Made by a program: the position numbers and the translations under genes. Shown here in pieces: positions 1 through 9,119 of a stretch of 64,000 nt of DNA. Under the pieces are notes generated by a model, which saw only the letters and a program-made list of their open reading frames with translations, did no database searches and was not told the origin of the DNA. Position 1 is the stretch's first letter. Every line of letters starts with the position of its first letter. Source of the DNA: Armatimonadota bacterium (lineage in GTDB: Bacteria > Armatimonadota > UBA10988); the NCBI GenBank assembly GCA_016235455.1, contig JACRKZ010000093.1, positions 1 through 64,000 of the forward strand. The letters run 5' to 3'.

Positions 1-683
1 TCGGTGCGCATGGGCATGTTGCCGCTGATGAAGACCACCGAGCCGTACTCGCCCAGCGCCCGCGCGACGGCCAGGGCGAAGCCGGAGGCCAAGGCCGGCG
101 AGACCGCGGGCCAGATGACCCGGCGGAAGGTCTGCCAGCGGCTGGCGCCGAGGCTGGCGGCGGCCTCCTCCACCTCGGCCTCGAGCTCCTCCAGAGCTGG
201 CTGCAGGCTGCGCACGACGAACGGCAGACCGATGAAGGTCAGGGCCACGGCGATGCCCCAGGGCGTGTAGGCGATCTTGATGCCATAGGGTGCCAGCAGC
301 GCGCCGATCCAACCCTTGGGTGAGTAGAGCGCGGCCAGCGCGATGCCCGAAACCGCCGTCGGCAGCGCAAAGGGCAGGTCGACCAGCGCGTCGAGCAGGT
401 CGCGGCCGGGGAAGCGGTAGCGCACCAGCGTCCAGGCCACGATCGAACCGAATACCGCGTTGATGGAAGCGCCGACCAGCGATGTGCCAAAGGTCACACG
501 GTACGAGGCCAGCACGCGCTCGTCGGTGACCACGGCCCAGAAGCCGGCCAGTCCCAGGCTGGTCGTGCGCCAGACCAGCGCCGTGAGCGGCAGCAGGACG
601 ACCAGACCCAGATAGAGCAGCGTGTAGCCCAGAGTCAGGCCAAAGCCTGGTAGAACGCTGCGCTGGACCAGTCTGCGTGACAT
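1..683 (-). CDS. cysT: sulfate ABC transporter permease CysT (3' end outside window)
   Basis: Inner-membrane permease of the sulfate/thiosulfate importer, working with the binding protein encoded just upstream. The visible 227 residues follow E. coli CysT closely: an N-terminal LPGFGLTLGYTLLYL membrane segment, then RYRFPGRDLLDALVDLPFALPTA, and the cytoplasmic EAA loop EEAAASLGASRWQTF that contacts the ATPase. The ATG at 683 follows an AGGA ribosome site. The last 40 to 60 residues lie beyond base 1. It is downstream of the binding protein with a 54-base gap that holds a strong hairpin. CysW and CysA are expected to follow outside the window. Identification is by recalled similarity and is secure at subfamily level. 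Confidence 0.93.
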   Translation of the reverse strand, partial: MSRRLVQRSVLPGFGLTLGYTLLYLGLVVLLPLTALVWRTTSLGLAGFWAVVTDERVLASYRVTFGTSLVGASINAVFGSIVAWTLVRYRFPGRDLLDALVDLPFALPTAVSGIALAALYSPKGWIGALLAPYGIKIAYTPWGIAVALTFIGLPFVVRSLQPALEELEAEVEEAAASLGASRWQTFRRVIWPAVSPALASGFALAVARALGEYGSVVFISGNMPMRT

Positions 684-696
684 GACAATCCTAGCG

Positions 697-732
697 GACC
701 AACGGGAGACGCCATGGCGCCTCCCGTTGGTC
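697..732 (-). promoter_or_regulatory. strong intercistronic hairpin between sbp and cysT
   Basis: A perfect 12-bp inverted repeat (697-708 and 721-732, arm GACCAACGGGAG) has an inner stem extending almost to the loop. It lies between the sbp stop and the cysT start and no T-run follows, so it is unlikely to be a simple terminator. Binding-protein genes of ABC importers often carry such a 3' hairpin, which stabilises the upstream message so that the binding protein outnumbers the permease. That role here is inferred. Confidence 0.7.
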
Positions 733-737
733 GGGGG

Positions 738-1880
738 TCACTTGGCCTTGGGCTTGTAGATGGCGTCGAACACGCCGCCGTCGGCGAAGTGGGTCTTCTG
801 CGCGTCCTTCCACGTGCCGAACGCGTCGGCGATGGTGAACAGCGCCACCTTGCCCAGCCGCGCCACATCGGCCGGGTCGGCCTGCTCGGGCGTCGTGGGC
901 CGGTAGTAGTGCCGCGCGATCAGCTTCTGGCCCGTGGGCGAGTAGAGGAACTTGAGGTAAGCCTCGGCCACCTCGCGGGTGCCGCGCTTGTCGACCACCT
1001 TGTCCACCACCGACACCGGCGGCTCCGCCAGGATGCTGAGGCTCGGCGTGACGATCTCGTACTGACCCTTGCCCAGTTCGTTGATTGCCAGGTAGGCCTC
1101 GTTCTCCCAGGACAGCAGCACGTCGCCAATGCCGCGCTCGACGAAGGTCGTAGTGGAGCCGCGGGCGCCGGAGTCGAGCACCGGCACATTGCCGAAGAGC
1201 TTGGTCACGAACTCCTTGGCCTTGGCCTGTGCCTTGTCGACATCAGCCTTGGCGGAGGGATCGTTGAGCTTCTTAAGATCGCCCAGCTCCTTCTGGAGCA
1301 CATAGCCCCAGGCCGCCAGGTAGTTCCAGCGCGCGCCGCCCGAGGTCTTCGGGTTCGGCGTGATGACCTGGACGCCGTCCTTGAGCAGATCCGGCCAGTC
1401 CTTGATGCCCTTGGGGTTGCCCTTGCGCACCAGGAAGACGATGGTCGACGTGTACGGCGAGCTGTTGTTGGGCAGCCGGCTCTGCCATTTGGCGTCGAGC
1501 AACTGGCCCTTCTCCACAATCGAGTCGATGTCGTAGGCCAGCGCCAGCGTCACCACGTCGGCTTCCAGCCCGTCGATGACCGCGCGGGCTTGCTTGCCCG
1601 AGCCGCCGTGCGACTGCTCGATGGTCACGTCCTGCCCGGTCTTGGCCTTCCAGTCGGCGGCAAAGGCCGCGTTGACATCCTTGTACAGCTCGCGCGTCGG
1701 GTCGTAAGACACGTTGAGCAGCTTGACCGGCCCCTCCGCCGGCTTCGGCGCGGCGGCCGCGCTGGCCTTGGGTGCCGCGAGCGCGGAGGCCTCGGGCGAC
1801 CCGCCGCGGCAGCCCGCGCAGCAAGCCATGGCCGCTGTCGCCACCGCCGCCGTCACGCTCCGCCACCAGATACGCCTCAT
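738..1880 (-). CDS. sbp: sulfate/thiosulfate-binding lipoprotein
   Basis: Periplasmic substrate-binding protein of the sulfate importer, 380 residues. Family hallmarks are visible: [13 protein letters not shown] near the mature N-terminus, [19 protein letters not shown], and [18 protein letters not shown], which form the sulfate pocket in Sbp/CysP. The start at 1880 was chosen because a GGAGAA ribosome site lies just before it and the protein then opens with a signal sequence (MRRIWW, hydrophobic stretch) ending in a lipobox-like CAGC, so it is probably membrane-anchored. A longer frame to 1982 would overlap its own promoter. It is the first gene of the importer operon and is transcribed divergently from the DMT transporter. 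Confidence 0.93.
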   Translation of the reverse strand: MRRIWWRSVTAAVATAAMACCAGCRGGSPEASALAAPKASAAAAPKPAEGPVKLLNVSYDPTRELYKDVNAAFAADWKAKTGQDVTIEQSHGGSGKQARAVIDGLEADVVTLALAYDIDSIVEKGQLLDAKWQSRLPNNSSPYTSTIVFLVRKGNPKGIKDWPDLLKDGVQVITPNPKTSGGARWNYLAAWGYVLQKELGDLKKLNDPSAKADVDKAQAKAKEFVTKLFGNVPVLDSGARGSTTTFVERGIGDVLLSWENEAYLAINELGKGQYEIVTPSLSILAEPPVSVVDKVVDKRGTREVAEAYLKFLYSPTGQKLIARHYYRPTTPEQADPADVARLGKVALFTIADAFGTWKDAQKTHFADGGVFDAIYKPKAK

Positions 1881-1940
1881 GTTGCTTCTCCTTCCGCGTC
1901 CGAGCTCGGCCTTGTTCTCAATGCCTACATAAACGCTCGA

Positions 1941-1982
1941 CTTACAGGTGTTTACTGTAAGGGCGTCCCGGCGAGTTGTCAA
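1941..1982 (-). promoter_or_regulatory. promoter of the sulfate operon with overlapping inverted repeat
   Basis: On the minus strand there is TTGACA (1982-1977), a 17-base spacer and TACAGT (1959-1954). The perfect 7-bp inverted repeat CTTACAG-N7-CTGTAAG (1941-1961) covers the -10 box and the start-site region. A dimeric repressor bound there would block RNA polymerase. The regulator is not in the window, and control by sulfur status is a guess from the downstream genes. Confidence 0.72.
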
Positions 1983-2008
1983 GGGCCGAGTCGAAAGTGC
2001 GCCGTGCT

Positions 2009-2953
2009 ATGCTTCGCGGCCAGCGGGAGGTGGTGCTTCAGGTGGTCTACGCGCTGTTGTGTACGGGGCTGTTTGCCTGCTCGGCGTTCTTCGCCGCGCG
2101 GGCCACGGCGTCGGTGGGGCCGAGCCGCGCAACACTGGCGCGCATCCTGATTGCCACCTTCGTGCTGGGTGGCTGGACCTTGGCTGCCGGCTGTCACCTT
2201 CCTTCCGCGGCCATCGGCTGGTTGCTGCTCAGTGGCCTGGTGGGCATGGGGTTGGGTGACATCGCCTTCTTCGCCGGCATTCCGCTGGTGGGTGGCCGGC
2301 TGATGACCTTGCTCGGCCAATGCCTGACTGCACCCATCGCGCTGGGTGTGGAGCTGGTTTGGCTGGGCGTCTGGCCCGACCCGTCGCGCGCGGCCTGCGT
2401 GGCGCTGATCCTGGTGGGCGTGGCGCTGTCACTGACCGCGGAGCCCGCCTCAGCCGACCGGCCGACGCCGACGCGGCGACGGTTCTGGCTGGGCGTGACC
2501 TACGGCGTGATCGATGCGCTGGGCACGGCGTTGGGCGCGGTGCTGACGCGCCGGGCACTGGCCTGCTTGCCGGCCGGCGCGCCGTTCGATGGTGGTACGA
2601 CCGCGTGGTACCGCATGGTGGGCGGCGCCTTGGTCACCATCGCCGTCTACCGGCCCGTGCTGGTCCGCTGGTGTGCGCTGCCGCGCGAGCGTGGTACGTT
2701 CCGCGCCGTGCGGCGGCGCTACCGGGCCACGGTGGCCAACGCGCTGTGCGGCTCGGTGCTGGGCATGGCGGCCATGCAGGCGGCGCTGACCCACGTCGAG
2801 GCTGGCGTGGTGCTGGGAGTGGTGGCCACGGCGCCGTTGGGCACGATGCTGCTGCTGTGGCGGTTCGACGGGCTGCGGCTGTCGCGGCGGACGGTGCTGG
2901 GCGGGTGTCTGGCCGTGGCGGGGGTGGTGGCGTTGCAGTGGGCGGGTGGGTGA
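2009..2953 (+). CDS. EamA/DMT-family membrane transporter
   Basis: A 314-residue integral membrane protein built of about ten hydrophobic helices in two halves, as in the drug/metabolite transporter (EamA, RhaT-like) superfamily. Segments such as VVYALLCTGLFACSAFFAAR and the C-terminal ALTHVEAGVVLGVVATAPLG fit the repeated EamA unit. A hydrophilic linker (EPASADRPTPTRRRF) separates the halves. The ATG at 2009 was taken; a TTG at 1976 is possible but overlaps the divergent promoter. The substrate cannot be predicted. It is unrelated to the sulfate operon except for sharing the divergent control region. Confidence 0.8.
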   Translation: MLRGQREVVLQVVYALLCTGLFACSAFFAARATASVGPSRATLARILIATFVLGGWTLAAGCHLPSAAIGWLLLSGLVGMGLGDIAFFAGIPLVGGRLMTLLGQCLTAPIALGVELVWLGVWPDPSRAACVALILVGVALSLTAEPASADRPTPTRRRFWLGVTYGVIDALGTALGAVLTRRALACLPAGAPFDGGTTAWYRMVGGALVTIAVYRPVLVRWCALPRERGTFRAVRRRYRATVANALCGSVLGMAAMQAALTHVEAGVVLGVVATAPLGTMLLLWRFDGLRLSRRTVLGGCLAVAGVVALQWAGG

Positions 2954-3059
2954 GGGGCGGCGCGACAAGCCGGCACTCCGTCGCTCGCCGGCCGTGGCTG
3001 CGGGATGGCTTGTGGATCGAGGCCCCACGGGCCATAGCAGAGGTGGAGGCGGTGCGCCC

Positions 3060-3344
3060 ATGGCACAGTGGGAGAAGCGCGAGGCAACGGTAAGGCAGAA
3101 CACCAAGGCGGTGCGGCAGGCGGACCTGCTGGGGGTTCTCGAGCGCGCTGGTTTCTCATGCCGGCGCGGCCGCCGCGGCCACTGGACCTGTGTTCACATC
3201 GAGTCGCAGGCGCGATGTACGTTCGCCGAACCGCACGGGGGCGCGGACTCGTTCGTCAAGCCGGTCTACGTGCGCAACGCACTGGCGGCGTTGGATGCGG
3301 CGCGCTCCGATAGGGGCGGCGAGGCCGAGACGCCCGAGGAGTAG
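3060..3344 (+). CDS. HicA-like mRNA interferase toxin
   Basis: A 94-residue protein with the pattern ADLLGVLERAGFSCRRGRRGHWTC followed by HGGADSF and a helical end. This resembles the small double-stranded-RNA-binding fold of HicA toxins, in which the His after the glycine (H41 here) is catalytic. The usual SHHH-type motif is weak, so this is a tentative family call. Its 3' end overlaps, on the opposite strand, the 3' end of a HicB-like antitoxin gene by 79 bases. Standard hicAB operons are co-directional, so the convergent layout is unusual. No strong ribosome site precedes the chosen ATG. Confidence 0.55.
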   Translation: MAQWEKREATVRQNTKAVRQADLLGVLERAGFSCRRGRRGHWTCVHIESQARCTFAEPHGGADSFVKPVYVRNALAALDAARSDRGGEAETPEE

Positions 3345-3703
3345 TCTCGCAAGGCTTGCGTCAGCAGGTATGTCACCTCTGCGTTGATGCTGATACCCTC
3401 GGCCTTGGCTCGCTGCACCAGCGCGACGTGCAACGACCGCGGCACGCGCACGCTGAACGTGCCGGAGTAGCTGCTCAGCGGCTCGGGTACGGGCTGCCCA
3501 AGGTCTTCCATATGTTCGATCATGTCGGCCAGAGCGGCCCGCAGGTCGGCCTCTGCCTCCTCGGGGCTGCCACCGACGCCGACCACGCCGCCGAAGTCTA
3601 TGGCGCGCGCCACGAACGGCTCGTCCTCTTCAGCCGCCACAGCTACCGCATACCGTTGTGCCCTCAGCAGGTAGTTGTCTGTTGCCTCGGCCTGGACTGC
3701 CAT
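3266..3703 (-). CDS. HicB-family antitoxin with ribbon-helix-helix domain
   Basis: A 145-residue protein. Residues 15 to 70 form the degenerate RNase H-like HicB fold (YAVAVAAEEDEPFVARAIDF, then SPEEAEADLRAALADMIEHM). Residues 80 to 125 are an Arc/MetJ ribbon-helix-helix DNA-binding domain (SGTFSVRVPRSLHVALVQRA, then GISINAEVTYLLTQAL). Such antitoxins neutralise HicA and repress their own promoter. The ATG at 3703 was chosen because a GGGAG site lies 8 bases upstream and a promoter -10 lies at 3727-3732, which rules out earlier starts. The last 20 or so residues run antisense to the HicA-like gene. Confidence 0.85.
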   Translation of the reverse strand: MAVQAEATDNYLLRAQRYAVAVAAEEDEPFVARAIDFGGVVGVGGSPEEAEADLRAALADMIEHMEDLGQPVPEPLSSYSGTFSVRVPRSLHVALVQRAKAEGISINAEVTYLLTQALRDYSSGVSASPPLSERAASNAASALRT

Positions 3704-3726
3704 GGTGCCGATCTCCCAGTACTGCA

Positions 3727-3755
3727 TTGTAACCACATACGGTGACATCGGCAAG
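3727..3755 (-). promoter_or_regulatory. promoter for the hicB-like gene
   Basis: Minus-strand TTGCCG (3755-3750), a 17-base spacer and TACAAT (3732-3727), giving a start site near 3720 and a short leader carrying GGGAG before the ATG at 3703. It lies in the divergent gap to the fucosidase operon. Confidence 0.65.
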
Positions 3756-3819
3756 CGCCGCGAGGCGCCAGAGGATCGACGCGGTCCGCGTCGAACCCCA
3801 CCCCCACGGGAGCCCGCCC

Positions 3820-6762
3820 ATGCGCGCATCGACCCTCTGCCTTGCTGCTGTCGTTGTCGTCGCCGCGTCGGTCGGCCGAGGAATGCCCATGAGTGACAAG
3901 TCGCCGATCTACGAAGTCGAGTCTTGCGCCGCGCTGGACCTGCGTGACGCGGTGACGCTGGAAGCCTGGGTCAAGGCCGACCGCCTGGAAGGTACCGGCG
4001 CGCGCCTCATCGACCGCCACGAATCGGGCACCGACAACGGCTACCTGCTGGACACCTTCCCCGGCAACTCGCTGCGCATGATCACCGCCAATGGCGCGGT
4101 GAGCTACGGCGCCCGGCTCACGGTCGACCGCTGGTGGCATGTGGTGGGCGTGTACGATGCCGCGCGGAAGGTGCAGAAGCTGTACTTGGACGGCAAGGAA
4201 GTGGCCGCCAAGACCACGGGCGACTTTCCGCCGATGACCATGCGCGAACTGCCGTTGCGTCTGGGCGCCAACCAGGCGGGTGGCGACCGGCTGCGTGGCG
4301 CGATGGCGCGGGCCGCGGTCTATGGCCGGGCGCTGACGGCCGAGGAGATCGCCGCGCGCGCGGCCGCCGGGCCCGAGGCAGCGGCGCCGCTAGACGGCGC
4401 GCTGGGCGACTGGAAGCTGCCTGACCGACCCGGCCGGACCATCCAGCCCGCCGCCGGCGCACTGAGGCTCGCATCGGGTGTGGTCGATGTGGATCTGACC
4501 GGTCAGGCCACGCCGCCGGACGGGCGCTGGGTGACCTGGTACCGGCAGCCCGCGGCGCAGTGGGTGGAGGCGCTGCCCATCGGCAACGGTCGGCTGGGCG
4601 CGATGGTCCACGGTGGCGTGGCGCGTGAGCGCCTGCAGCTCAACGAGGGCACGTTCTGGGCCGGCGGGCCGTACGAACCCGGCAATTCCGACGTCAAGGA
4701 GCCGCTGGCCGAGGCGCGCGCGCTCATCTTCGCCGGCAAGTACCGCGAGGCCCAGAAGGTGGTCGACGACAAGCTGTTCGGCCGGCCCAAGGGGCAGATG
4801 TCGTACCAGCCAATCGGCGACCTGCTGCTGACCTTCCCGGGTGGCGAGACCGCGGCCGACTACCGCCGCGAACTGGATCTGGACACCGGCACCACGCGCA
4901 CGCGGTTCGTGCGTGACGGTGTGACCTACACGCGCGAGGTGCTGGCCAGCCCCATCGATCAGGTCATCGTTATGCATCTCAGCGCCGACAAGCCTGGCGC
5001 GCTGAGCCTGTCGGCCGCGCTGAAGTCGCCGCAGAAGAGCGCCGTGGCCATCGACGGCGACACGGTGGTGCTCACCGGCACCGGGCCCGACTACCGCGGC
5101 ATCAAGGGCGCGGCGACCTTCGAGTGCCGCGCCAAGGTGCTGCCCACCGGAGGCCGGCTGACGACCGAGGGCAGCCAGCTCAAGCTGAGCGGCGCCGACC
5201 GTTGTGTGGTGCTCGTCAGCATCGCCACCAACTACGTGAGCTACAAGGATCTCAGCGGCGATCCGCACCAGCGCGCGCTCAAGCCGTTGCAGGCCGCGGC
5301 GGGCCGCACCTGGGCTGAGTTGCGGAGCCGCCACGTGGCCGAGCATCAGCGGCTGTTCCGCCGTGTCGATCTCGACCTGGGAGGCTGGCAGGAGGCGCTC
5401 CGACCCACCGACGAGCGCATCCGCGCCATCGCCAAGGGCGTCGACGACCCGGCGCTGGCGGCGCTGTACTTCCAGTTCGGGCGCTACCTGCTGGCCAGTT
5501 GCTCGCGGCCCGGCGGCCAGGCGGCCACGCTGCAGGGCTTGTGGAATGAGAGCACCAGCCCGCCGTGGGACAGCAAGTACACCATCAACATCAACACCGA
5601 GATGAACTACTGGCCGGCCGAGACCGCCAACCTGAGCGAGTGCGTTGAGCCGCTGGCGCAGATGCTGGCCGAGATGGCCGAGTCCGGCGCGGTGACCGCC
5701 AAGTCCATGTTCGGCGCGCGCGGCTGGGTCTGCTTCCACAACACCGATGGCTGGCGCGCCACGGCACCCATCGACGGGCCGTGGGCCTACACGCCGACCT
5801 GCGGCGCCTGGCTGGCCACGGCCCTGTGGGAGCGCTGGCTGTTCACCGGCGACCGCGCCTTCCTGGCCCGGGTCTACCCGATCCTCCGGGGCTCGGCGCT
5901 GTTCTTCCAGGACACGCTGGTGCCCGAGCCGACGCACGGCTGGCTGGTCACCTGCCCCTCGGCCTCGCCCGAGAACGCCCATGTCAAGGGCGGCCATGTG
6001 TGCGCCGGGCCGACCATGGACAACCAGATCCTGCGCGATGTGTTCGACCAGGCCGCCCGTGCCGCGGAGGTGCTCGGCCTGGACAGCGAGTTGCGCACGC
6101 AGTGGCAGGCCACGCGCGCCAAGCTGCCCCCCGAGCACATCGGTAAGGCCGGGCAGTTGCAGGAGTGGCTGGAGGACTGGGACACCGAGCCCGGCGCGGA
6201 CCTGCACCATCGGCATGTGTCGCACCTGTACGGCTTGTATCCCAGTGGACAGATCAGCCCCAAGACCACGCCGGAACTGGCGGCGGCCGTGCGCAAGTCG
6301 CTCGAGATTCGCGGCGACCAGGCCACCGGCTGGAGCCTGGGCTGGAAGATCAACCTGTGGGCCCGGCTGCTCGACGCCGAGCACGCCCATCACATGGTGC
6401 TGATGCTGCTCAGCCCCGACCGCACCTACCCGAACTTGTTCGACGCGCACCCGCCGTTCCAGATTGACGGCAACTTCGGTGGCGTCTCGGGCATGTGCGA
6501 GATGCTGCTGCAGTCGCACGAGACGGTCGACGGCCAGCCCGCGCTCGACCTGCTGCCGGCGCTGCCGCGGGCCTGGGCCAACGGCAGTGTGCGCGGGCTG
6601 CGCGCGCGCGGTGGGTTCCAGGTCGACCTGACCTGGCGCGACGGCCGGCTGACCGAGGCGCGGATCACCTCGCTGCTGGGCCGGCCGGCCACGCTGCGCT
6701 GGGGTACGACCACCAAGACCGTCGTCCTGCGCGCCGGCGCCTCGCAGGTGATCAAGGGCTAG
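3820..6762 (+). CDS. secreted GH95 alpha-L-fucosidase/galactosidase with N-terminal LamG domain
   Basis: A 980-residue exported glycosidase. Residues 1-20 are a signal peptide ([16 protein letters not shown]). Residues 25-190 form a concanavalin-like LamG domain ([33 protein letters not shown]). The GH95 part runs from about 237 to the end, beginning [20 protein letters not shown]. By analogy with Bifidobacterium AfcA, the catalytic set appears present: N590 and N592 in [11 protein letters not shown], the acid E718 in SASPENAH, and D883 in IDGNFGG. The enzyme would invert terminal fucose or galactose linkages in glycans. The start follows a GGGAG site. It heads a three-gene operon, with the sulfatase starting one base after its stop. 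Confidence 0.92.
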   Translation: MRASTLCLAAVVVVAASVGRGMPMSDKSPIYEVESCAALDLRDAVTLEAWVKADRLEGTGARLIDRHESGTDNGYLLDTFPGNSLRMITANGAVSYGARLTVDRWWHVVGVYDAARKVQKLYLDGKEVAAKTTGDFPPMTMRELPLRLGANQAGGDRLRGAMARAAVYGRALTAEEIAARAAAGPEAAAPLDGALGDWKLPDRPGRTIQPAAGALRLASGVVDVDLTGQATPPDGRWVTWYRQPAAQWVEALPIGNGRLGAMVHGGVARERLQLNEGTFWAGGPYEPGNSDVKEPLAEARALIFAGKYREAQKVVDDKLFGRPKGQMSYQPIGDLLLTFPGGETAADYRRELDLDTGTTRTRFVRDGVTYTREVLASPIDQVIVMHLSADKPGALSLSAALKSPQKSAVAIDGDTVVLTGTGPDYRGIKGAATFECRAKVLPTGGRLTTEGSQLKLSGADRCVVLVSIATNYVSYKDLSGDPHQRALKPLQAAAGRTWAELRSRHVAEHQRLFRRVDLDLGGWQEALRPTDERIRAIAKGVDDPALAALYFQFGRYLLASCSRPGGQAATLQGLWNESTSPPWDSKYTININTEMNYWPAETANLSECVEPLAQMLAEMAESGAVTAKSMFGARGWVCFHNTDGWRATAPIDGPWAYTPTCGAWLATALWERWLFTGDRAFLARVYPILRGSALFFQDTLVPEPTHGWLVTCPSASPENAHVKGGHVCAGPTMDNQILRDVFDQAARAAEVLGLDSELRTQWQATRAKLPPEHIGKAGQLQEWLEDWDTEPGADLHHRHVSHLYGLYPSGQISPKTTPELAAAVRKSLEIRGDQATGWSLGWKINLWARLLDAEHAHHMVLMLLSPDRTYPNLFDAHPPFQIDGNFGGVSGMCEMLLQSHETVDGQPALDLLPALPRAWANGSVRGLRARGGFQVDLTWRDGRLTEARITSLLGRPATLRWGTTTKTVVLRAGASQVIKG

Positions 6763-6763
6763 C

Positions 6764-8083
6764 ATGGCGCGGACACCCAACATCGTCGTCACCATCGCCG
6801 ATGACCAGCGCTTCGATACCATCGGCGCGCTGGGCAATGGCTGGATCCGCACGCCCTATCAGGACGCCATGGCCGAGGCCGGCACGGCCCTGACGTGTGC
6901 CCACCACAACGGCTCCACGCATGGCGCCGTGTGCGCGCCCAGCCGGGCCATGCTGTTCACGGGCCGGCGCCTGGCGCAGGTGCCCGAGCGGCTGCGCGAA
7001 TACTGGCGCGACCACGGCGAGGATCCGGCGCTGGCCGAGGCCACGCCGCTGTTGGGCGAACTGCTGCGGCGCGGCGGCTACAACTGCCATGCCGTGGGCA
7101 AATGGCACAACGGCCACCGCGCCTTCCAGCGCTGTTTCGACAGCGGGGAGGCGCTGTTCTTCGGCGGCATGAGCGACCACGACAAGGTGCCCATCGACCC
7201 CTTCGACCCTGACGGCATCTACCCGCCCGAGCGGCGCACGGTCGGCGCCAAGTTCTCCACTGAGCTGTTCACCGATGCCGCCGTCGATTTCGTGCGCGGC
7301 TACGATGAGGACCGGCCGTTCTTCCTGTTTGTGGCCTACACCGCGCCGCACGACCCACGCACGCCGCCGGCCGATGTGCGCTACGCTGCCGACCAGGTGC
7401 CGCTGCCGGCCAACTACCTGCCCATGCACCCCTTCAACAACGGGGAGCTGACCATCCGCGACGAGCGGCTGGCCGGTTACCCGCGCACGCCGCGCGAGGT
7501 GCGGCAGCACCTGGCCGACTACGCCGGCATGATCACCGATCTCGACCGCGGTCTCGGCCGGCTCCATGCCGCGCTGGCCGAGTCGGGCCATGCGGACGAC
7601 ACCGTCGTCATCCATACCGCCGACCACGGCCTGGCGGTCGGGCAGCACGGACTGATGGGCAAGCAGAACCTGTATGAGCACAGCATCCGCGTGCCGTTGC
7701 TGGTGCGTGGCCCCGGCATTCCGGTGGGCCATCGTGTCGACGAGCTGTGCTACCAGCACGACCTGTATCCGACGCTGCTGGAGCTGGCCGGGATTGAGCC
7801 GCCCGAGCCGCCTGGCTTCCGCAGCCTCCTGCCGCTGCTCGCCGGCGCGCCGGGCTATGACACGGTCACCTGCTCCTATGCCCAGTGCCAGCAGATGGCC
7901 AAGGACCGACGACACAAGCTCATCCGCTATCGCCCCGTGCACGGTCGCGGCAGCGACTACCGCCAGGTGTTCGATCTGGCTGCCGATCCGCTTGAGCAGA
8001 CCAACCTGGCCGGCTCGCCGGAGCTGGCCGAGGTCGAGGCGCGGCTGGAGTCGCACCTCGTCTGGGAGCCGGCCGAGCCATGA
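6764..8083 (+). CDS. type I formylglycine sulfatase
   Basis: A 439-residue sulfatase of the alkaline-phosphatase superfamily. The N-terminus IVVTIADDQ carries the calcium-binding D13 and D14. VCAPSRAML holds C57, the residue converted to formylglycine in the C-x-P-S-R signature. Later His/Asp sites appear in GKWHNGH and HTADHG. No signal peptide is seen, so it may act in the cytoplasm. It is translationally coupled to its neighbours: one base after the fucosidase stop, with an ATGA overlap into the next gene. The context suggests removal of sulfate from fucose-containing glycans. Substrate specificity is inferred. Confidence 0.92.
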   Translation: MARTPNIVVTIADDQRFDTIGALGNGWIRTPYQDAMAEAGTALTCAHHNGSTHGAVCAPSRAMLFTGRRLAQVPERLREYWRDHGEDPALAEATPLLGELLRRGGYNCHAVGKWHNGHRAFQRCFDSGEALFFGGMSDHDKVPIDPFDPDGIYPPERRTVGAKFSTELFTDAAVDFVRGYDEDRPFFLFVAYTAPHDPRTPPADVRYAADQVPLPANYLPMHPFNNGELTIRDERLAGYPRTPREVRQHLADYAGMITDLDRGLGRLHAALAESGHADDTVVIHTADHGLAVGQHGLMGKQNLYEHSIRVPLLVRGPGIPVGHRVDELCYQHDLYPTLLELAGIEPPEPPGFRSLLPLLAGAPGYDTVTCSYAQCQQMAKDRRHKLIRYRPVHGRGSDYRQVFDLAADPLEQTNLAGSPELAEVEARLESHLVWEPAEP

Positions 8084-9048
8084 AAGCCGCCTTCACCCCG
8101 GTCGTCTACGAGCATGCCGCGCGCTTCGTGGGGCGCTCGCCGTGGGAGGTATCGCGCGATGCCGACCTGTTGTTCGAGGCCCATCGCGCCGCCTATGAGG
8201 AGTACCACCAGCAGGTCGTCTGCGTGGGCATCGACATCTACAACCTGGAGGCCGAGGCCTACGGCGCACGAGTCCAGGCCGGCTCGCCCAACGCCATTCC
8301 CGCCATCCATGAGCCGCTGCTGGAGCGCCTGGAGGACGGCCTGGAACTGGCCCCGTTCGACCCCGCGCGTGACGGCCGGCTGGCGCTGGTCATCGACACC
8401 GCGCGGCGGCTGCGCGACGCGCTGTCCGGCGCCGATGTGCGCGTGCCCGTGGCTGGGCCGTTCTCGGTGGCTTTCAACCTGCTGGGCATCAACCAGCTCT
8501 GCCTCGACGCCGCGCTGCGACCGGCGGCCACGGCGCGGTTACTGATGCACCTGGCCGACAATCAGGCCGTGCTCTGCCGCGCCGTGGCGGCGGCCGGGCT
8601 GGACATCGCCTTCTTCGAGTCGGCGGCGGCGCCGCCCCTCATGTCGCCCGCACAGTTCCGCGCGGTCGAGTTGCCGGCGCTGGACCACATGCTGCACCTG
8701 GCGGCACAGGCCTTGGGTCATGCCGTGCCCTGCATCATGGGCGGCAACACCTGGCCCATCGTCGACGACCTGCTCTCCACCGGGACCAACTACCTGGTCT
8801 GCAATGCCGAGACCGACCAAGCGGCCTTCGTCGCGCGTGTCGCGAGTCGGCGGCCGGAAGTGCGAGTGCGCGTCAACCTGGACCCCGCGGTGCTGGTCAG
8901 CGACGATCACGCGCGCCTCACCGCCGAAGTCGAGCGCGTGCTGGCCGTCTGCGCGGGTCGCGCGACGTGCGTCATCGGCACCGGCGCGCTGCCGCTCGAG
9001 ACACCCCCGGCCAACGTCCACGCGATCGCCGATTACCTGGCCCTGTAA
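8080..9048 (+). CDS. uroporphyrinogen decarboxylase-like (MtaA/CmuA-type) protein
   Basis: A 322-residue protein of the URO-D/MtaA/CmuA superfamily, a TIM barrel that in characterised members either decarboxylates uroporphyrinogen or transfers methyl groups to corrinoid or coenzyme M. Visible family features are the N-terminal DADLLFEAHRAAYEEYHQ, VAGPFSVAFNLLG and the C-terminal CVIGTGALPLETPPANVHAI. It starts inside the sulfatase stop codon (ATGA). Glycan-degradation loci of several uncultivated phyla carry such divergent URO-D proteins of unknown role. A true haem-pathway function is unlikely in this operon. The reaction is unknown. Confidence 0.8.
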   Translation: MKAAFTPVVYEHAARFVGRSPWEVSRDADLLFEAHRAAYEEYHQQVVCVGIDIYNLEAEAYGARVQAGSPNAIPAIHEPLLERLEDGLELAPFDPARDGRLALVIDTARRLRDALSGADVRVPVAGPFSVAFNLLGINQLCLDAALRPAATARLLMHLADNQAVLCRAVAAAGLDIAFFESAAAPPLMSPAQFRAVELPALDHMLHLAAQALGHAVPCIMGGNTWPIVDDLLSTGTNYLVCNAETDQAAFVARVASRRPEVRVRVNLDPAVLVSDDHARLTAEVERVLAVCAGRATCVIGTGALPLETPPANVHAIADYLAL

Positions 9049-9119
9049 CCCTCTGTCCATAGCTCGCCTCAAGACGGATCGGCGTGGCGACCGAACACCG
9101 TTCGGATGGCGAAAAGCGC

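Noticed and set aside
714-2150. Long plus-strand open frame opposite the sulfate-binding gene
   Set aside because: It is the antisense shadow of sbp, caused by high GC. The opposite strand has clear homology, a promoter and a ribosome site.
4390-6852. 820-codon minus-strand open frame across the fucosidase
   Set aside because: Antisense of a gene with full GH95 motifs. The translated product is Arg/Gly/Gln-rich with no domain.
6752-8056. Minus-strand open frame across the sulfatase
   Set aside because: Antisense shadow; the sulfatase strand carries the C-x-P-S-R site and operon overlaps.
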